NCBI GenBank assembly: GCA_016930015.1
Contig: JAFGHR010000021.1
Location: forward strand, 47,753-111,752
Direction: 5' to 3'
From: Anaerolineae bacterium
GTDB taxonomy: Bacteria; Chloroflexota; Anaerolineae; Aggregatilineales; Aggregatilineaceae
Length of the DNA stretch: 64,000 nt
This document shows positions 36,400 to 44,895 of this stretch, one piece after another; within the stretch, counting starts at the first letter, position 1, and each line of letters begins with the position of its first letter. A model generated the notes under the pieces. It searched no databases, was not told where the DNA came from, and saw only the letters and a list, made by a program, of their open reading frames with translations. The translations under genes and the position numbers were made by a program.

Positions 36400-37128
36400 T
36401 CAGGGAATGGCGGTGACTGCTGCCGAGGTGCCGCCGGGGGTGGGGAGTGGATTCGGCCAGCCGCGCATATCATAAAAACCCCGGTCGATCATCCACTGGC
36501 ACAGGATGGGGCCGCCGTACCGGTCGGGGATGGGAATCCCGTTGACCTGCGGCAGGCCGTTGTACCCGCGCAGATACCCGAACGTGCCGTCGATCTGGGC
36601 GCGCGCCGCCTCGGATAGTTCAACGTCACCGATGGCGATGGCGTGAATGTGAATCGGGGAGCCAGGGTATAACTCGTCCGTATCGCGCAGCCAGGCTGCA
36701 AACCCCGCCACGCGCAGTGCGTATACCATCGGTCCGATCTCGCCTGTCATCACCGACCAGTCCGCCCGGCTGCGCACCGAGAGATCAACCGCGCCGCCGC
36801 CGTCATGCGTGCCAAAACTGGCCGCTACCGCGCCCCCGTTGTAGCCGCCCTGTGTGATCGCCAGCCGGAAATCGATCACGCCGCCTTGCGCCGTATACAA
36901 CGCCTGGGCGTGATCCAGCATGGTTATCGTGCGCAGGTTGAACTGTCCCCCGTTGACCCACAGCCGCGTATAGTCGTCGGGCGGCTCCCAACAGCCTGCC
37001 GGTTCGACAAACGGCGTGGGCGTGCTGCCCGCGTATCCCCACGCCGCAGGCCCGGCGCTCATTCCCAGCACGATCACGGCTACCAGGACCGCCGCTAACA
37101 GGCTGCTCAACATCACGCGTCGAAACAC
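36400..37128 (-). CDS. Secreted M15-like (D,D-carboxypeptidase fold) protein
   Basis: 242 aa with an N-terminal hydrophobic signal (residues 4-24, then AGPAAWG). The metal-site pattern of M15/hedgehog-type peptidases is visible: SFGTHDGGGAVDL gives His108 and Asp115, and HIHAIAIGD gives His160/His162. Two Cys (46 and 211) could form a disulfide outside the cell. It may cut peptidoglycan peptides. It lies 17 bp after the corrinoid activator gene on the same strand, which is probably chance. Confidence 0.65.
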   Translation of the reverse strand: MFRRVMLSSLLAAVLVAVIVLGMSAGPAAWGYAGSTPTPFVEPAGCWEPPDDYTRLWVNGGQFNLRTITMLDHAQALYTAQGGVIDFRLAITQGGYNGGAVAASFGTHDGGGAVDLSVRSRADWSVMTGEIGPMVYALRVAGFAAWLRDTDELYPGSPIHIHAIAIGDVELSEAARAQIDGTFGYLRGYNGLPQVNGIPIPDRYGGPILCQWMIDRGFYDMRGWPNPLPTPGGTSAAVTAIP

Positions 37129-37145
37129 GATCGAACCTCGCTATC

Positions 37146-38999
37146 CTATTCCCACGGCTCAGGTTCGAGCCTGACCGCCTGCGCAAACCGATCCGAAAAA
37201 TCGGGATGGTTGGTCAGCTCGATGTAGTCCAACTGCCGGACAAGCGCGTCCGCTCGCTGGCGTTCCCCGGCATTGATCAACAGCCGCTTGGCACCGATAC
37301 CCGCCGCGTTTCCGACTTGATGAAAGTGTTCCGGCGGAAGCGGGGGGAACAACCCGATCGCGACCGCGTTCGCCAGGTCGATGTAGTTGCCGAATGCCCC
37401 GGCCACGATCACGCGGTCGATATCCTGTTCGGACAGTCCCGCCCGCTCGACCAGGAGTTTGATCCCGGCCCGGATCGCGGCCTTTGCTAGCTGAACCTCG
37501 TTCACGTCCGCGCGGCTGATGGTCACAGCCCGCCCGTGCCCGGCCTGGTGCGCCGGTACGATTTCATACCATGACCGGTGACCTTCGCGCCGGATGTCAG
37601 GATGTCCCCGCCGCATAGCGCCGGTTGGGGAGATCAGCCCTGCTCCGCGCAAAACCGCGACCGCGTCCAGAATCCCGGAGCCGCACAAGCCGACCGGCGG
37701 CAGGTTGTTGATCGTCGCCCAGCGCAGCCCGTTATTCTGCCACATCAGGCGTTCAATCGCGCCACCGGCGGCACGCATGCCGTCGCGGATATGTGCGCCT
37801 TCGAAGGCCGGGCCGGATGCCGTCGAGCAGCACCACAGGCGGCCATGCGCGTTAAGCGTGACCTCGGTGTTGGTGCCGATATCCAGGCTGAGGGTAACGC
37901 CGGGCCGGTCCGGGGTGGCCGTCGCCAGCAGCATCGCCACGTGATCCGCGCCGACAAACCCGGCCACGTTCGGCGGCAGGTACAACCACGCGCCGGGCGC
38001 CACGTCCAGGCCCAAGGCACGCGCCGGGGTGCGCACCGCGGACGAAATCGCCGGGACATAAGGCGCCGCGCCAAGCTGCTCGACGGGCAAACCCAGCAGC
38101 AGGTGATGCATGGCCGTGTTGCCGACCGCGACCACGTCCACCACATCTTCGGAATGCGCGCCTGCCTGATCACAGACCGTGTGCAGCAGGTCGTTCAGCC
38201 CATCGAGAATAGTCGTTTGCAGCCGCGCCCGGCCTTCGGGATCGTGTACGGCCAGCGTCAGCCGGGCCATGACATCCTCACCATAAACGATCTGGGGATT
38301 CGTCGCGCCTGTTATGCCGAGCGTGTGCCCGGTCTGGAGATCAACCAGGTACGCAGCCAATCCGGTCGTGCCGACATCGACCGCAAACCCCAGCGGGACG
38401 CCGTCCGGCGGCAGCCAGCGCACGGCGTCGGACTCGTTGGTTATCAAGCGGGCGTGCCAGTCATGCTGGCGCAGAATCCCCGGCAGATCGGCCAGCACGG
38501 GCGCAGTTATGCGCCAGCCGGACGGCGTGAGGCCCTGCGCACGTTCGTTCTCCCAGCGCACGCGCTCGTTCTCCCAGCGCACGCGTTCCCAATCGCCGCG
38601 CAGATCGTCCACCGAGGGCGGGATCGCGCTCAAATCGTGGATTCGGATCGCGGGTTCGACCGGCAGCGGGATTTCTTCGCCTTCAACCTGGCTGCGCTGC
38701 GGGGCGCTCAGCGACTCCGCCGGGATATCGACCACGATCACGCCATCCCCCGCGATCACGGCCTGGCAGGCAAGCCGGATACCGCCAGCGATATCAGCAT
38801 CGGACAGCCTATCACGCTCAGAATCGTTGAGCGGGCTGACCGCGCCTTGCAGCACGCGCACCTGGCAGTCCGCGCATATCCCCAGGCCGCCGCACACCGC
38901 CGAAATCCCGACGCCGCCCGCCTGCGCAGCGATCAACAGGCTGTCACCGGGTTGGGCTGTGACACGCTTGCCGACCGGTTGGAACACAACTTCAGTCAT
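37146..38999 (-). CDS. Corrinoid activation protein (RACE type, RamA-like) with [2Fe-2S] domain
   Basis: ATP-dependent reductive activator of corrinoid proteins, returning cob(II)alamin to cob(I)alamin, 617 aa. N-terminal ferredoxin domain has Cys36, Cys42, Cys45 (CGGLGICADC) and Cys78, the [2Fe-2S] pattern. A linker with a tandem copy of RVRWENE leads to the ASKHA ATPase core: AVDVGTTGLAAYLVD, VAVGNTAMHHLLLG, LSLDIGTNTEV and VIVAGAFGNYIDLANA. Start ATG at 38999 overlaps the DUF1638 gene end by 8 bp; an earlier in-frame ATG is less likely. It works with the corrinoid protein two genes upstream. Confidence 0.9.
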   Translation of the reverse strand: MTEVVFQPVGKRVTAQPGDSLLIAAQAGGVGISAVCGGLGICADCQVRVLQGAVSPLNDSERDRLSDADIAGGIRLACQAVIAGDGVIVVDIPAESLSAPQRSQVEGEEIPLPVEPAIRIHDLSAIPPSVDDLRGDWERVRWENERVRWENERAQGLTPSGWRITAPVLADLPGILRQHDWHARLITNESDAVRWLPPDGVPLGFAVDVGTTGLAAYLVDLQTGHTLGITGATNPQIVYGEDVMARLTLAVHDPEGRARLQTTILDGLNDLLHTVCDQAGAHSEDVVDVVAVGNTAMHHLLLGLPVEQLGAAPYVPAISSAVRTPARALGLDVAPGAWLYLPPNVAGFVGADHVAMLLATATPDRPGVTLSLDIGTNTEVTLNAHGRLWCCSTASGPAFEGAHIRDGMRAAGGAIERLMWQNNGLRWATINNLPPVGLCGSGILDAVAVLRGAGLISPTGAMRRGHPDIRREGHRSWYEIVPAHQAGHGRAVTISRADVNEVQLAKAAIRAGIKLLVERAGLSEQDIDRVIVAGAFGNYIDLANAVAIGLFPPLPPEHFHQVGNAAGIGAKRLLINAGERQRADALVRQLDYIELTNHPDFSDRFAQAVRLEPEPWE

Positions 39000-39759
39000 G
39001 GTGTGCATCCACGCATACACCAACCCGTTCAACTTGAATCAGGCCATCCCCCGCCGCTTGTGTAATCCGGTTGCCCGGCGGCACGACCAGGAATTCATCC
39101 TCCGGCCAGTCACCCGACACCAGCAGCCGCAGCAGGCGCGGATCGCCCTGTTTGCGTTCGTATGTCCAGCCGCGCCGGGCCGCTTCGTCGCGGGCCATCT
39201 GCTCGTATGCATGGCCATCACCGGTGCCCATGTCGATATACACCGCCCGGTTGTAGTGTTTGCCCCACTCGCCCATCACTTCCATCAGGTAATCGGCGTT
39301 GTCCTGGCCGTATCTGGCGACGTAATCCTCATACACGCCATCCATCGCGCCCAGGCTGGCCGCGCCCAGCGCCACGGCTGCGCCTGCTTCATTCCGTTCC
39401 ATGTAATCCAGGCTGTACCAGTACGTGCCCGGATTCGTGTCAAACTCCACCTGGTAACGCTGGTGCGAACCGAGATAGATCGCGATGCAGTCATGCGTGC
39501 GGGGAATCACCAGCGGGGTATGCCAGGCGGTCAGCCCGACCGTAGACAGGCCGCACATGCCATAGGCCAGCACGATTGCATCACACGTGCCCGGCTGGAT
39601 CGTGTCGATCTCAGCCTGGAGGGTATCACGTAAGGTGTTCGGTGTGTTGTGCAATCCCTGGCGGAAAAGCCGGATAGAAATGGTATGAGGCGCCGCCGCC
39701 GCCACAGCGTACAGGCTGCGCGCCAGCGCCTCACACGTTAGCGCCACGAAGTGCTTCAT
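38992..39759 (-). CDS. DUF1638 protein
   Basis: 255 aa. The family landmarks YGMCG, VIPRTHDCIAIYLGS and PGTYWYSLDY are present, with Cys in the first two, suggesting a metal or corrinoid-linked role. DUF1638 proteins are repeatedly found beside corrinoid methyltransferase systems; biochemical role unknown. It stops 1 bp after overlapping the activator start and begins immediately (0-1 bp) downstream of the corrinoid-protein stop. Confidence 0.85.
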   Translation of the reverse strand: MKHFVALTCEALARSLYAVAAAAPHTISIRLFRQGLHNTPNTLRDTLQAEIDTIQPGTCDAIVLAYGMCGLSTVGLTAWHTPLVIPRTHDCIAIYLGSHQRYQVEFDTNPGTYWYSLDYMERNEAGAAVALGAASLGAMDGVYEDYVARYGQDNADYLMEVMGEWGKHYNRAVYIDMGTGDGHAYEQMARDEAARRGWTYERKQGDPRLLRLLVSGDWPEDEFLVVPPGNRITQAAGDGLIQVERVGVCVDAHHD

Positions 39760-40401
39760 CTACTGGCCGATTAACTCGTGTGCCTTTCGCACCGCGGCGG
39801 ACGCATCCGACGCATAACCATCGGCACCGATCTGTTCGGCGTAAGCCTGGGTAACCGGCGCGCCGCCGACCATGATGACCGTCTGAGAACGCAAACCGGC
39901 CTCTACGATAGCATCAATGGTGGTTTTCATATTGGGCATGGTCGTCGTCAGCAAAGCCGACATCGCCACGATCTGGGCGCCGTTTTTTACCTCGGCGATA
40001 AACTTCTCCGGCGAGACATCAACACCCAGATCGGCCACTTCGAACCCGGCCCCTTCGAGCATCATCGCTACCAACGACTTGCCGATATCGTGCAGGTCAC
40101 CTTTAACCGTGCCAATCGCAATCTTACCCAGCGGCTCGACGCCCTGATCGACCAGGAGCGGTTTGAGCAGTTCAAGCGCGCCTTTCATGGCACGCGCCGC
40201 GATCAGCATCTCCGGCACAAAAAACTCACCGTCTTCAAACAACTGGCCGACTTCGGTCATGGCGCTGATCAACCCGTCGTGCAAAATCACTTCCGGGTTG
40301 AGTCCCTCAGCCAGCGCTTCTTCAACTTTGGCAACCGCGACTTTGGCCTGACCATCGATCACGGCTTCTCTAATTTGATTGATCAATACATTATCCGACA
40401 T
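39760..40401 (-). CDS. Corrinoid (B12-binding) protein, MtbC/MtmC-like
   Basis: 213 aa. N-terminal helical cap domain (about 1-85; EVGQLFEDGEFFVPEML) and C-terminal Rossmann B12-binding domain with the DLHDIG base-off motif (DxHxxG, His104) and ALLTTTMPNMK. It carries a methyl group between a methyltransferase and an acceptor. Start MSDN at 40401 has AAGGAGA 11-12 nt upstream; a longer TTG-start frame exists. It heads a unit with DUF1638 and the RACE activator, but no substrate methyltransferase (MttB-type or methanol type) is within the window. Confidence 0.93.
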   Translation of the reverse strand: MSDNVLINQIREAVIDGQAKVAVAKVEEALAEGLNPEVILHDGLISAMTEVGQLFEDGEFFVPEMLIAARAMKGALELLKPLLVDQGVEPLGKIAIGTVKGDLHDIGKSLVAMMLEGAGFEVADLGVDVSPEKFIAEVKNGAQIVAMSALLTTTMPNMKTTIDAIVEAGLRSQTVIMVGGAPVTQAYAEQIGADGYASDASAAVRKAHELIGQ

Positions 40402-40591
40402 AACTTCAATGATCTCCTTATTGGTGTTGATCGGCTGCTGCCTTTCAACTGTCAACGTGGTACAGCAATTTCTTTCTCGCCCATTTTAGCACAACTGCAA
40501 CACCTTACTGCACAAACAGCCAGTGTACCGCATAATACCGCAGAACACGTGACAGTCGTGTTCAATGCCATGCTGCTTTCCTGCGCTGGCA

Positions 40592-41377
40592 TCAGATCAA
40601 CTCGTGTTCGAGAACCTCAAAAAATGAATCGCGCGCCTCTGTTTCGTTCCAGGGATAGTGACCGCAGTTTTTGAGCATGATGAATCGAAAGTCGCTGAGA
40701 ACACGCGCGAGCGGTTCCCGGACACCGTCGGCAGGATGCGGATCGTAATCCCCGTGGATGGCGACCACCGGGCATTGAATGTGTGTGCCGAGTTGCAGCA
40801 GAGCGCCGTTTGCCCGAAGCTGTTCGGCATCACGCCATACGCGCTGGTGAATATTGTACTGGACACGCGTGCTTTCCGCGTCAAGCGTGAGCGGGCTGTA
40901 CGTGTCCGTGCGGTCTTTGAACAACGCCCCAAGCCGGGCCAGCGCCTTGTTTTTGTCGTCAACGCCAGGATCATCCAGTGTTTTATACAGGGCATCCATC
41001 TCGCTTTTTTCATCCGTGCTCAGGCGGCTGAGCCGGGTTTCCATCACCTGTGCGCCGTGCTGAGCTTCGAATCCGCCGCAGCCGACAAGAATCAGCTTGT
41101 TGACCAGGGCGGGATGGTGTGCCGCAGTGACAAAACTCAGCATCGCGCCCCACGACCAGCCGATGAGCGTAAGCGGCTGATCGCCGTATGTTTCGATGAC
41201 CGTTCGTAATTCCTCGACCTGCCCGTCCAGCGAGTCGGCGGTTTGCAGTAGCTCCAGAACACCCCGCTTGCGGGCGAGTTCACGCGCCACCGGGGCCATC
41301 GATCCCGGTGCGCCGGGGCCGCCATGAATCACCGCGACACGATAGGGGGCCGGTCCGTGTATCCTCAGGTTGTCCAT
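40592..41377 (-). CDS. Alpha/beta-hydrolase, proline-iminopeptidase-like
   Basis: 261 aa. HGGPGAPGS is the oxyanion-hole motif of the proline iminopeptidase group; the nucleophile elbow is GWSWGA (Ser), the acid is in AIHGDYDPHP and the His in NCGHYPWNE. Start ATG at 41377 has AAAGGA upstream; a longer in-frame ATG is rejected for lack of conservation. Substrate unknown, perhaps a small ester or peptide. Diverges from the DUF4432 gene. Confidence 0.9.
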   Translation of the reverse strand: MDNLRIHGPAPYRVAVIHGGPGAPGSMAPVARELARKRGVLELLQTADSLDGQVEELRTVIETYGDQPLTLIGWSWGAMLSFVTAAHHPALVNKLILVGCGGFEAQHGAQVMETRLSRLSTDEKSEMDALYKTLDDPGVDDKNKALARLGALFKDRTDTYSPLTLDAESTRVQYNIHQRVWRDAEQLRANGALLQLGTHIQCPVVAIHGDYDPHPADGVREPLARVLSDFRFIMLKNCGHYPWNETEARDSFFEVLEHELI

Positions 41378-41508
41378 ACGGGGTGATCCTTTGGGTAACC
41401 CGGCAGATGTCCGATGCCAGTGTGCCAGCTTGACCAATTGTAGCGAAATCTTAGAATCAGGAAATATGAATCTATTCAGCTTTTTAGAGCAGTCAGGAAA
41501 ACGATCAC

Positions 41509-42537
41509 ATGAAACTATTTGGGAAATCGTATGCACCGGATGAACTTAAGCGGTTGACAGGCAAACTTGACCAACTGGCCGGTGTCCGGCTGGGGGAACT
41601 GGTCGAGGGAAACGAGCGCGGCTTACGCGTGGCCGACGTGTTTAATGCGGCGGGACTGAATTTCACCGTGCTACTTGATCGCGGCATGGATATCGGCGCA
41701 GCGTCATTCCAGGGGGTGCCGCTGGCCCTCAACGCGCCGAGTACGACAGCGCATCCGTCGTTTTATGAACCGGACGGGTTGGGCTGGCTGCGAACGTTCG
41801 GCGGCGGGTTGATGGTCGGCTGCGGCCTGAGTTGGTACGGGCCGCCGCTTGACGACAATGGCCAACACCTGGGCCTGCATGGACGGTTATCACACATTCC
41901 CGCCCGCCGGGTATCCACGGGCGCGGCGTGGCAGAACGATGATTATATGGTGTGGGTCGAGGGACAGGTGAGCGAAGCGCTGTGGTTTAACTATCACCTG
42001 GTGCTTACACGCCGGATCAGCACCTCGCTGACAGCGTCATCGCTGCGCATCGAAGACGAGGTTACCAACGCCGGATATACACCCGCCGAACACATGATGC
42101 TCTATCACTGTAATTTTGGCTTCCCGTTCGTCAGCCCGGACAGTATGGTCGAGATCGACGCCGCAGAAACCGCGCCGCGTGATGCCGCCGCCGAAAAGGG
42201 AGTCGAGCGCTGGCGCCAGTTTGATCCGCCCACACCCGGTTTTGCCGAGCAGGTGTTTTACCACACGCCTCAGGCAGACGATCAGGGGTATGCGCAGGCC
42301 CGGTTAGTCAATCCGGCGCTGGGAATGGCCGCCTACGTGCGCTACCGGCAGGCAGAGCTGCCATGCCTCACCCAGTGGAAAATGATGGGAGCGGGTACAT
42401 ATGTCTGCGGCCTGGAACCGGGCAGCGCCCAGGTAAACGGGCGCCTTGCGGCTCGTAAGGACGGCCAACTGCGGGTATTGGAACCCGGTGAAAGCGTAAG
42501 TTATGCGGTCGAAATCGGGGTCACGTCCTCGGATTAA
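41509..42537 (+). CDS. Aldose-1-epimerase-like DUF4432 protein
   Basis: 342 aa galactose-mutarotase-fold protein of the DUF4432 branch. Landmarks are LLDRGMDIGAASFQGVPLA, FGGGLMVGCGLSWYGPP, GLHGRLSHIPA and HCNFGFPFV. A galactarate or sugar-acid-linked role is often seen for this family; exact substrate unknown. AGGAAAA upstream of the ATG. Confidence 0.85.
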   Translation: MKLFGKSYAPDELKRLTGKLDQLAGVRLGELVEGNERGLRVADVFNAAGLNFTVLLDRGMDIGAASFQGVPLALNAPSTTAHPSFYEPDGLGWLRTFGGGLMVGCGLSWYGPPLDDNGQHLGLHGRLSHIPARRVSTGAAWQNDDYMVWVEGQVSEALWFNYHLVLTRRISTSLTASSLRIEDEVTNAGYTPAEHMMLYHCNFGFPFVSPDSMVEIDAAETAPRDAAAEKGVERWRQFDPPTPGFAEQVFYHTPQADDQGYAQARLVNPALGMAAYVRYRQAELPCLTQWKMMGAGTYVCGLEPGSAQVNGRLAARKDGQLRVLEPGESVSYAVEIGVTSSD

Positions 42538-42554
42538 AAACCATAAAAACCATT

Positions 42555-42587
42555 CAGGGCACATGTTTTCGTGATACATGTGCCCTG
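42555..42587. other. Perfect 11-bp hairpin after the DUF4432 gene
   Basis: CAGGGCACATG / CATGTGCCCTG with an 11-nt loop; no T-run on +, a weak T-rich tract (TGGTTTTTATGG) on -. Possibly a terminator for either strand or a processing site. Confidence 0.5.
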
Positions 42588-42600
42588 AGATTTCCTCGAA

Positions 42601-42801
42601 TCAGCGCCGGGCGTTACTACACGATAAACTGGGCGTTGCGGTGACGGGGTCGGCCAGGGCATTGCCGACCAATCCGCTTTCGATCGCGTCGCGCACCTCA
42701 AGCACGCCGTCTTCGACGGAAATGGCCGGTTTGAAGTCAAGATGTTCACGAATCTTGTCAAAAGATACGCGGATATCACCTGTCACTAACCGGCTGCCCC
42801 C
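42601..42801 (-). pseudogene. Remnant C-terminus of an NDP-sugar epimerase/dehydratase
   Basis: The minus-strand frame reads about 66 residues ending in the pattern of the C-terminal end of NAD-dependent epimerases: SRLVTGDIRVSFDKIREHLD then FKPAISVEDGVLEVRDAIES (family: D-x-R-x-Y-x-V-S-F-x-K-I-x-x-x-L-x-F-x-P-x-x-T-V-x-x-G). The Rossmann part is gone and the frame upstream is unrelated text, so this is a decayed fragment. A sugar kinase (GHMP) starts about 90 bp away on the other strand. Confidence 0.7.
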
Positions 42802-42894
42802 CGCTCCCCTTACAGCCGACGCTGCTCGCACCACGAAGTCGATGACAGTATACTTGTGCACACATGTTTTGACCTGACGAAAGGATGTTTTGTT

Positions 42895-43950
42895 TTGAGT
42901 GTCGATTCGCAGAGTCATCCCATTCGCGTGATCAACAGCGTCGCCCCCATCCGAATCTGTGATAACGGGGGATGGACAGATACCTGGTTTGCCGGACACG
43001 GTGAGGTATTCAACATTGGTGTATACCCCTACGTTGAGGTCCAGATCAAGGTTTATCCGGCGCGGGCGCGCAAACACCGGATCATGCTGTATGCTGAGAA
43101 TTACGGCGACGTGTACCCGATTGTCCCCAGTCACACCGAGTGGGAGCGTCACCCGCTGTTGGAAGCGGCCATCGAAGTGATGCATGTGCCCGACGACATC
43201 GCCTTGCACATCACGGTCTATTCCGAGGTGCCCGCCGGGTGTTCAACCGGTACGTCAGCTTCGATTACCGTCGCCCTGATTGGGGCGCTGGATCGCCTCA
43301 CGCCGGGCACAATGACTCCTCACGAAATCGCGTATGCTGCGCACCGTGTTGAAACGGATATGCTCCACTTGCAAAGCGGCATTCAAGACCAGTTGTGCGC
43401 CGCGTTTGGCGGCATCAATTTTATTGAGATGTTCAATTACCCTTACGCGACCGTATCACAGATTCTTGTCCCGAACTCGCTCTGGTGGGAGCTGGAGCGG
43501 CGGCTGCTGCTCCTGTTTCTGGGCAAAGCCCACCAATCATCGGCTGTACACGAGCAGGTTATCCAAAAGCTCGAAGAAGGGGGACCGAACAACGCGGCCC
43601 TGGATACGCTGCGCCGGACCGCCGAAATGTCACGAGACGCGCTGTATGCCGGTGATTTTTCGGCGCTTGGCCGGGCTATGACCGTGAACACCGAGGCCCA
43701 GGGTGATTTGCATCCCGACCTGATCAGCGAAGATGCACACCAGATTATTGACATTGCCCGTCAAAACGGCGCCATCGGCTGGAAAGTGAATGGCGCGGGA
43801 GGGGATGGTGGCTCGATAACGCTGCTGTGTGGGGCCACGTCAAGCGAAAAACGGTCCCTGATCTCGGCCATCGAGGAAGCCAATCCCGCGTTTAAGAGCC
43901 TGCCCATCTACCTGAGCCGGTACGGGCTGCGCTTATGGGAATACAAATAG
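42895..43950 (+). CDS. GHMP-family sugar kinase (heptose/fucose-kinase-like)
   Basis: 351 aa. GHMP motif 1 region RVINSVAPIRICDNGGWTDT, motif 2 VPAGCSTGTSASITVAL (ATP-binding), motif 3 WKVNGAGGDGGSITLL. The layout is that of HddA-like D-glycero-D-manno-heptose-7-phosphate kinases and related sugar-1-kinases. Start is uncertain: TTG at 42895 has AAAGGA 9 nt upstream and fits the conserved N-terminus; an in-frame GTG at 42856 gives 13 more residues. The decayed epimerase next to it suggests loss of a nucleotide-sugar pathway. Confidence 0.82.
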   Translation: MSVDSQSHPIRVINSVAPIRICDNGGWTDTWFAGHGEVFNIGVYPYVEVQIKVYPARARKHRIMLYAENYGDVYPIVPSHTEWERHPLLEAAIEVMHVPDDIALHITVYSEVPAGCSTGTSASITVALIGALDRLTPGTMTPHEIAYAAHRVETDMLHLQSGIQDQLCAAFGGINFIEMFNYPYATVSQILVPNSLWWELERRLLLLFLGKAHQSSAVHEQVIQKLEEGGPNNAALDTLRRTAEMSRDALYAGDFSALGRAMTVNTEAQGDLHPDLISEDAHQIIDIARQNGAIGWKVNGAGGDGGSITLLCGATSSEKRSLISAIEEANPAFKSLPIYLSRYGLRLWEYK

Positions 43951-43980
43951 AGGGGAGCCTGATAGCCGTCGTCCTGGCGT

Positions 43981-44673
43981 TCAGACCGAGTTCGGCTGGC
44001 TGACCAGCACATGACATGCCACGTTCTGGCCGATGATCTGCTGGCAGCCGTTGACTACCAGAGTCATGGGACCTTCAAAGGGATCACACGAAACCACTTC
44101 GATCGTGGCGCCAACACGCAGTCCTTTTTCAGCCAGGTAGCGCAGCATGTCCGGCGATTGATCACTCAGGCGGGCCACCACGCCGCTGGTCCCTGGCGGC
44201 CAGTCCGACAGCGGTGTCAGATCGCGGCGGAAAATATCACCTTCCGGGCCGGGGATGGGATCGCCGTGGGGATCAAACCGTGGGTTGCCAAGATATTCCG
44301 CGATCCGATCGGCCAACTGCTCGGAAACCGCGTGTTCCATGCGTTCGGCTTCCTCGTGGACTTCATCCCAGGCATAACCCAGCGCCTCGACCAGGAATAA
44401 TTCAAGCAGCCGGTGATGGCGGATGATCTCCAGCGCGATCCGTTCGCCCGCAGGTGTCAGTTGAATCCCGCGATAGGGTTCGTGTACAACCAGGTTAGCT
44501 TTTGCCAGCTTTTTCGCCATTTCCGTTGTAGAGGGGGCGGTGATACCCAGCGCATCGGCCAACATCGAGGTTTGCACACGCTCATGATTTTGTTGGAGCA
44601 GGTACACGGTTTTTAGAAAATCTTCAATAGCTTCGCTATAGTTCGTGTTGTTGGGACGATTCTCACTGGTCAC
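43981..44673 (-). CDS. DtxR/MntR-family metal-dependent transcriptional regulator
   Basis: 230 aa. N-terminal winged helix (AIEDFLKTVYLLQQN, LADALGITAPSTTEMAKKLA), dimerisation and metal domain (HHRLLELFLVEALGY, EEAERMEHAVSEQLADRI, NPRFDPHGDPIP), and a C-terminal SH3-like FeoA domain (from about 150: GVVARLSDQSPDMLRYL). This is the MntR/IdeR/TroR layout. No metal transporter is next to it, so its targets lie elsewhere. Confidence 0.92.
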   Translation of the reverse strand: MTSENRPNNTNYSEAIEDFLKTVYLLQQNHERVQTSMLADALGITAPSTTEMAKKLAKANLVVHEPYRGIQLTPAGERIALEIIRHHRLLELFLVEALGYAWDEVHEEAERMEHAVSEQLADRIAEYLGNPRFDPHGDPIPGPEGDIFRRDLTPLSDWPPGTSGVVARLSDQSPDMLRYLAEKGLRVGATIEVVSCDPFEGPMTLVVNGCQQIIGQNVACHVLVSQPNSV

Positions 44674-44818
44674 GTCTGGTCCCTCTTTCCCCAGAGCCGG
44701 CTTGCTGTTTTGCCCGTTGATTCCATGATAACAAAATAATGCCAGTTATCCTACAATCTGCTATCCGTGCAGAACCCAACAGGCGCCATAAAACCCATTT
44801 GTGCCCCGGTATACAAAC

Positions 44819-44884
44819 TTGACAAACACCTTCGTTTTGGTGTTTAATGTAATCGATTACACCGTGTATTTTGAAGCGCTTACA
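44819..44884 (+). promoter_or_regulatory. LacI-gene promoter with two palindromic operators
   Basis: TTGACA (44819-44824), 18-bp spacer, TTTAAT (44843-44848). An inverted repeat AAACACC / GGTGTTT fills the spacer. A perfect 14-bp palindrome TGTAATCGATTACA (44848-44861) starts at the end of the -10, and a second, half-matching site TTGAAGCGCTTACA (44871-44884) follows. Both fit LacI-family operators and predict autoregulation. Confidence 0.7.
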
Positions 44885-44895
44885 TTGAGGTGTCT

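Noticed and set aside
37578..39065. Plus-strand frame of about 495 codons over the corrinoid activator
   Set aside because: Antisense shadow of the RACE gene; Arg/His-rich with no domain.
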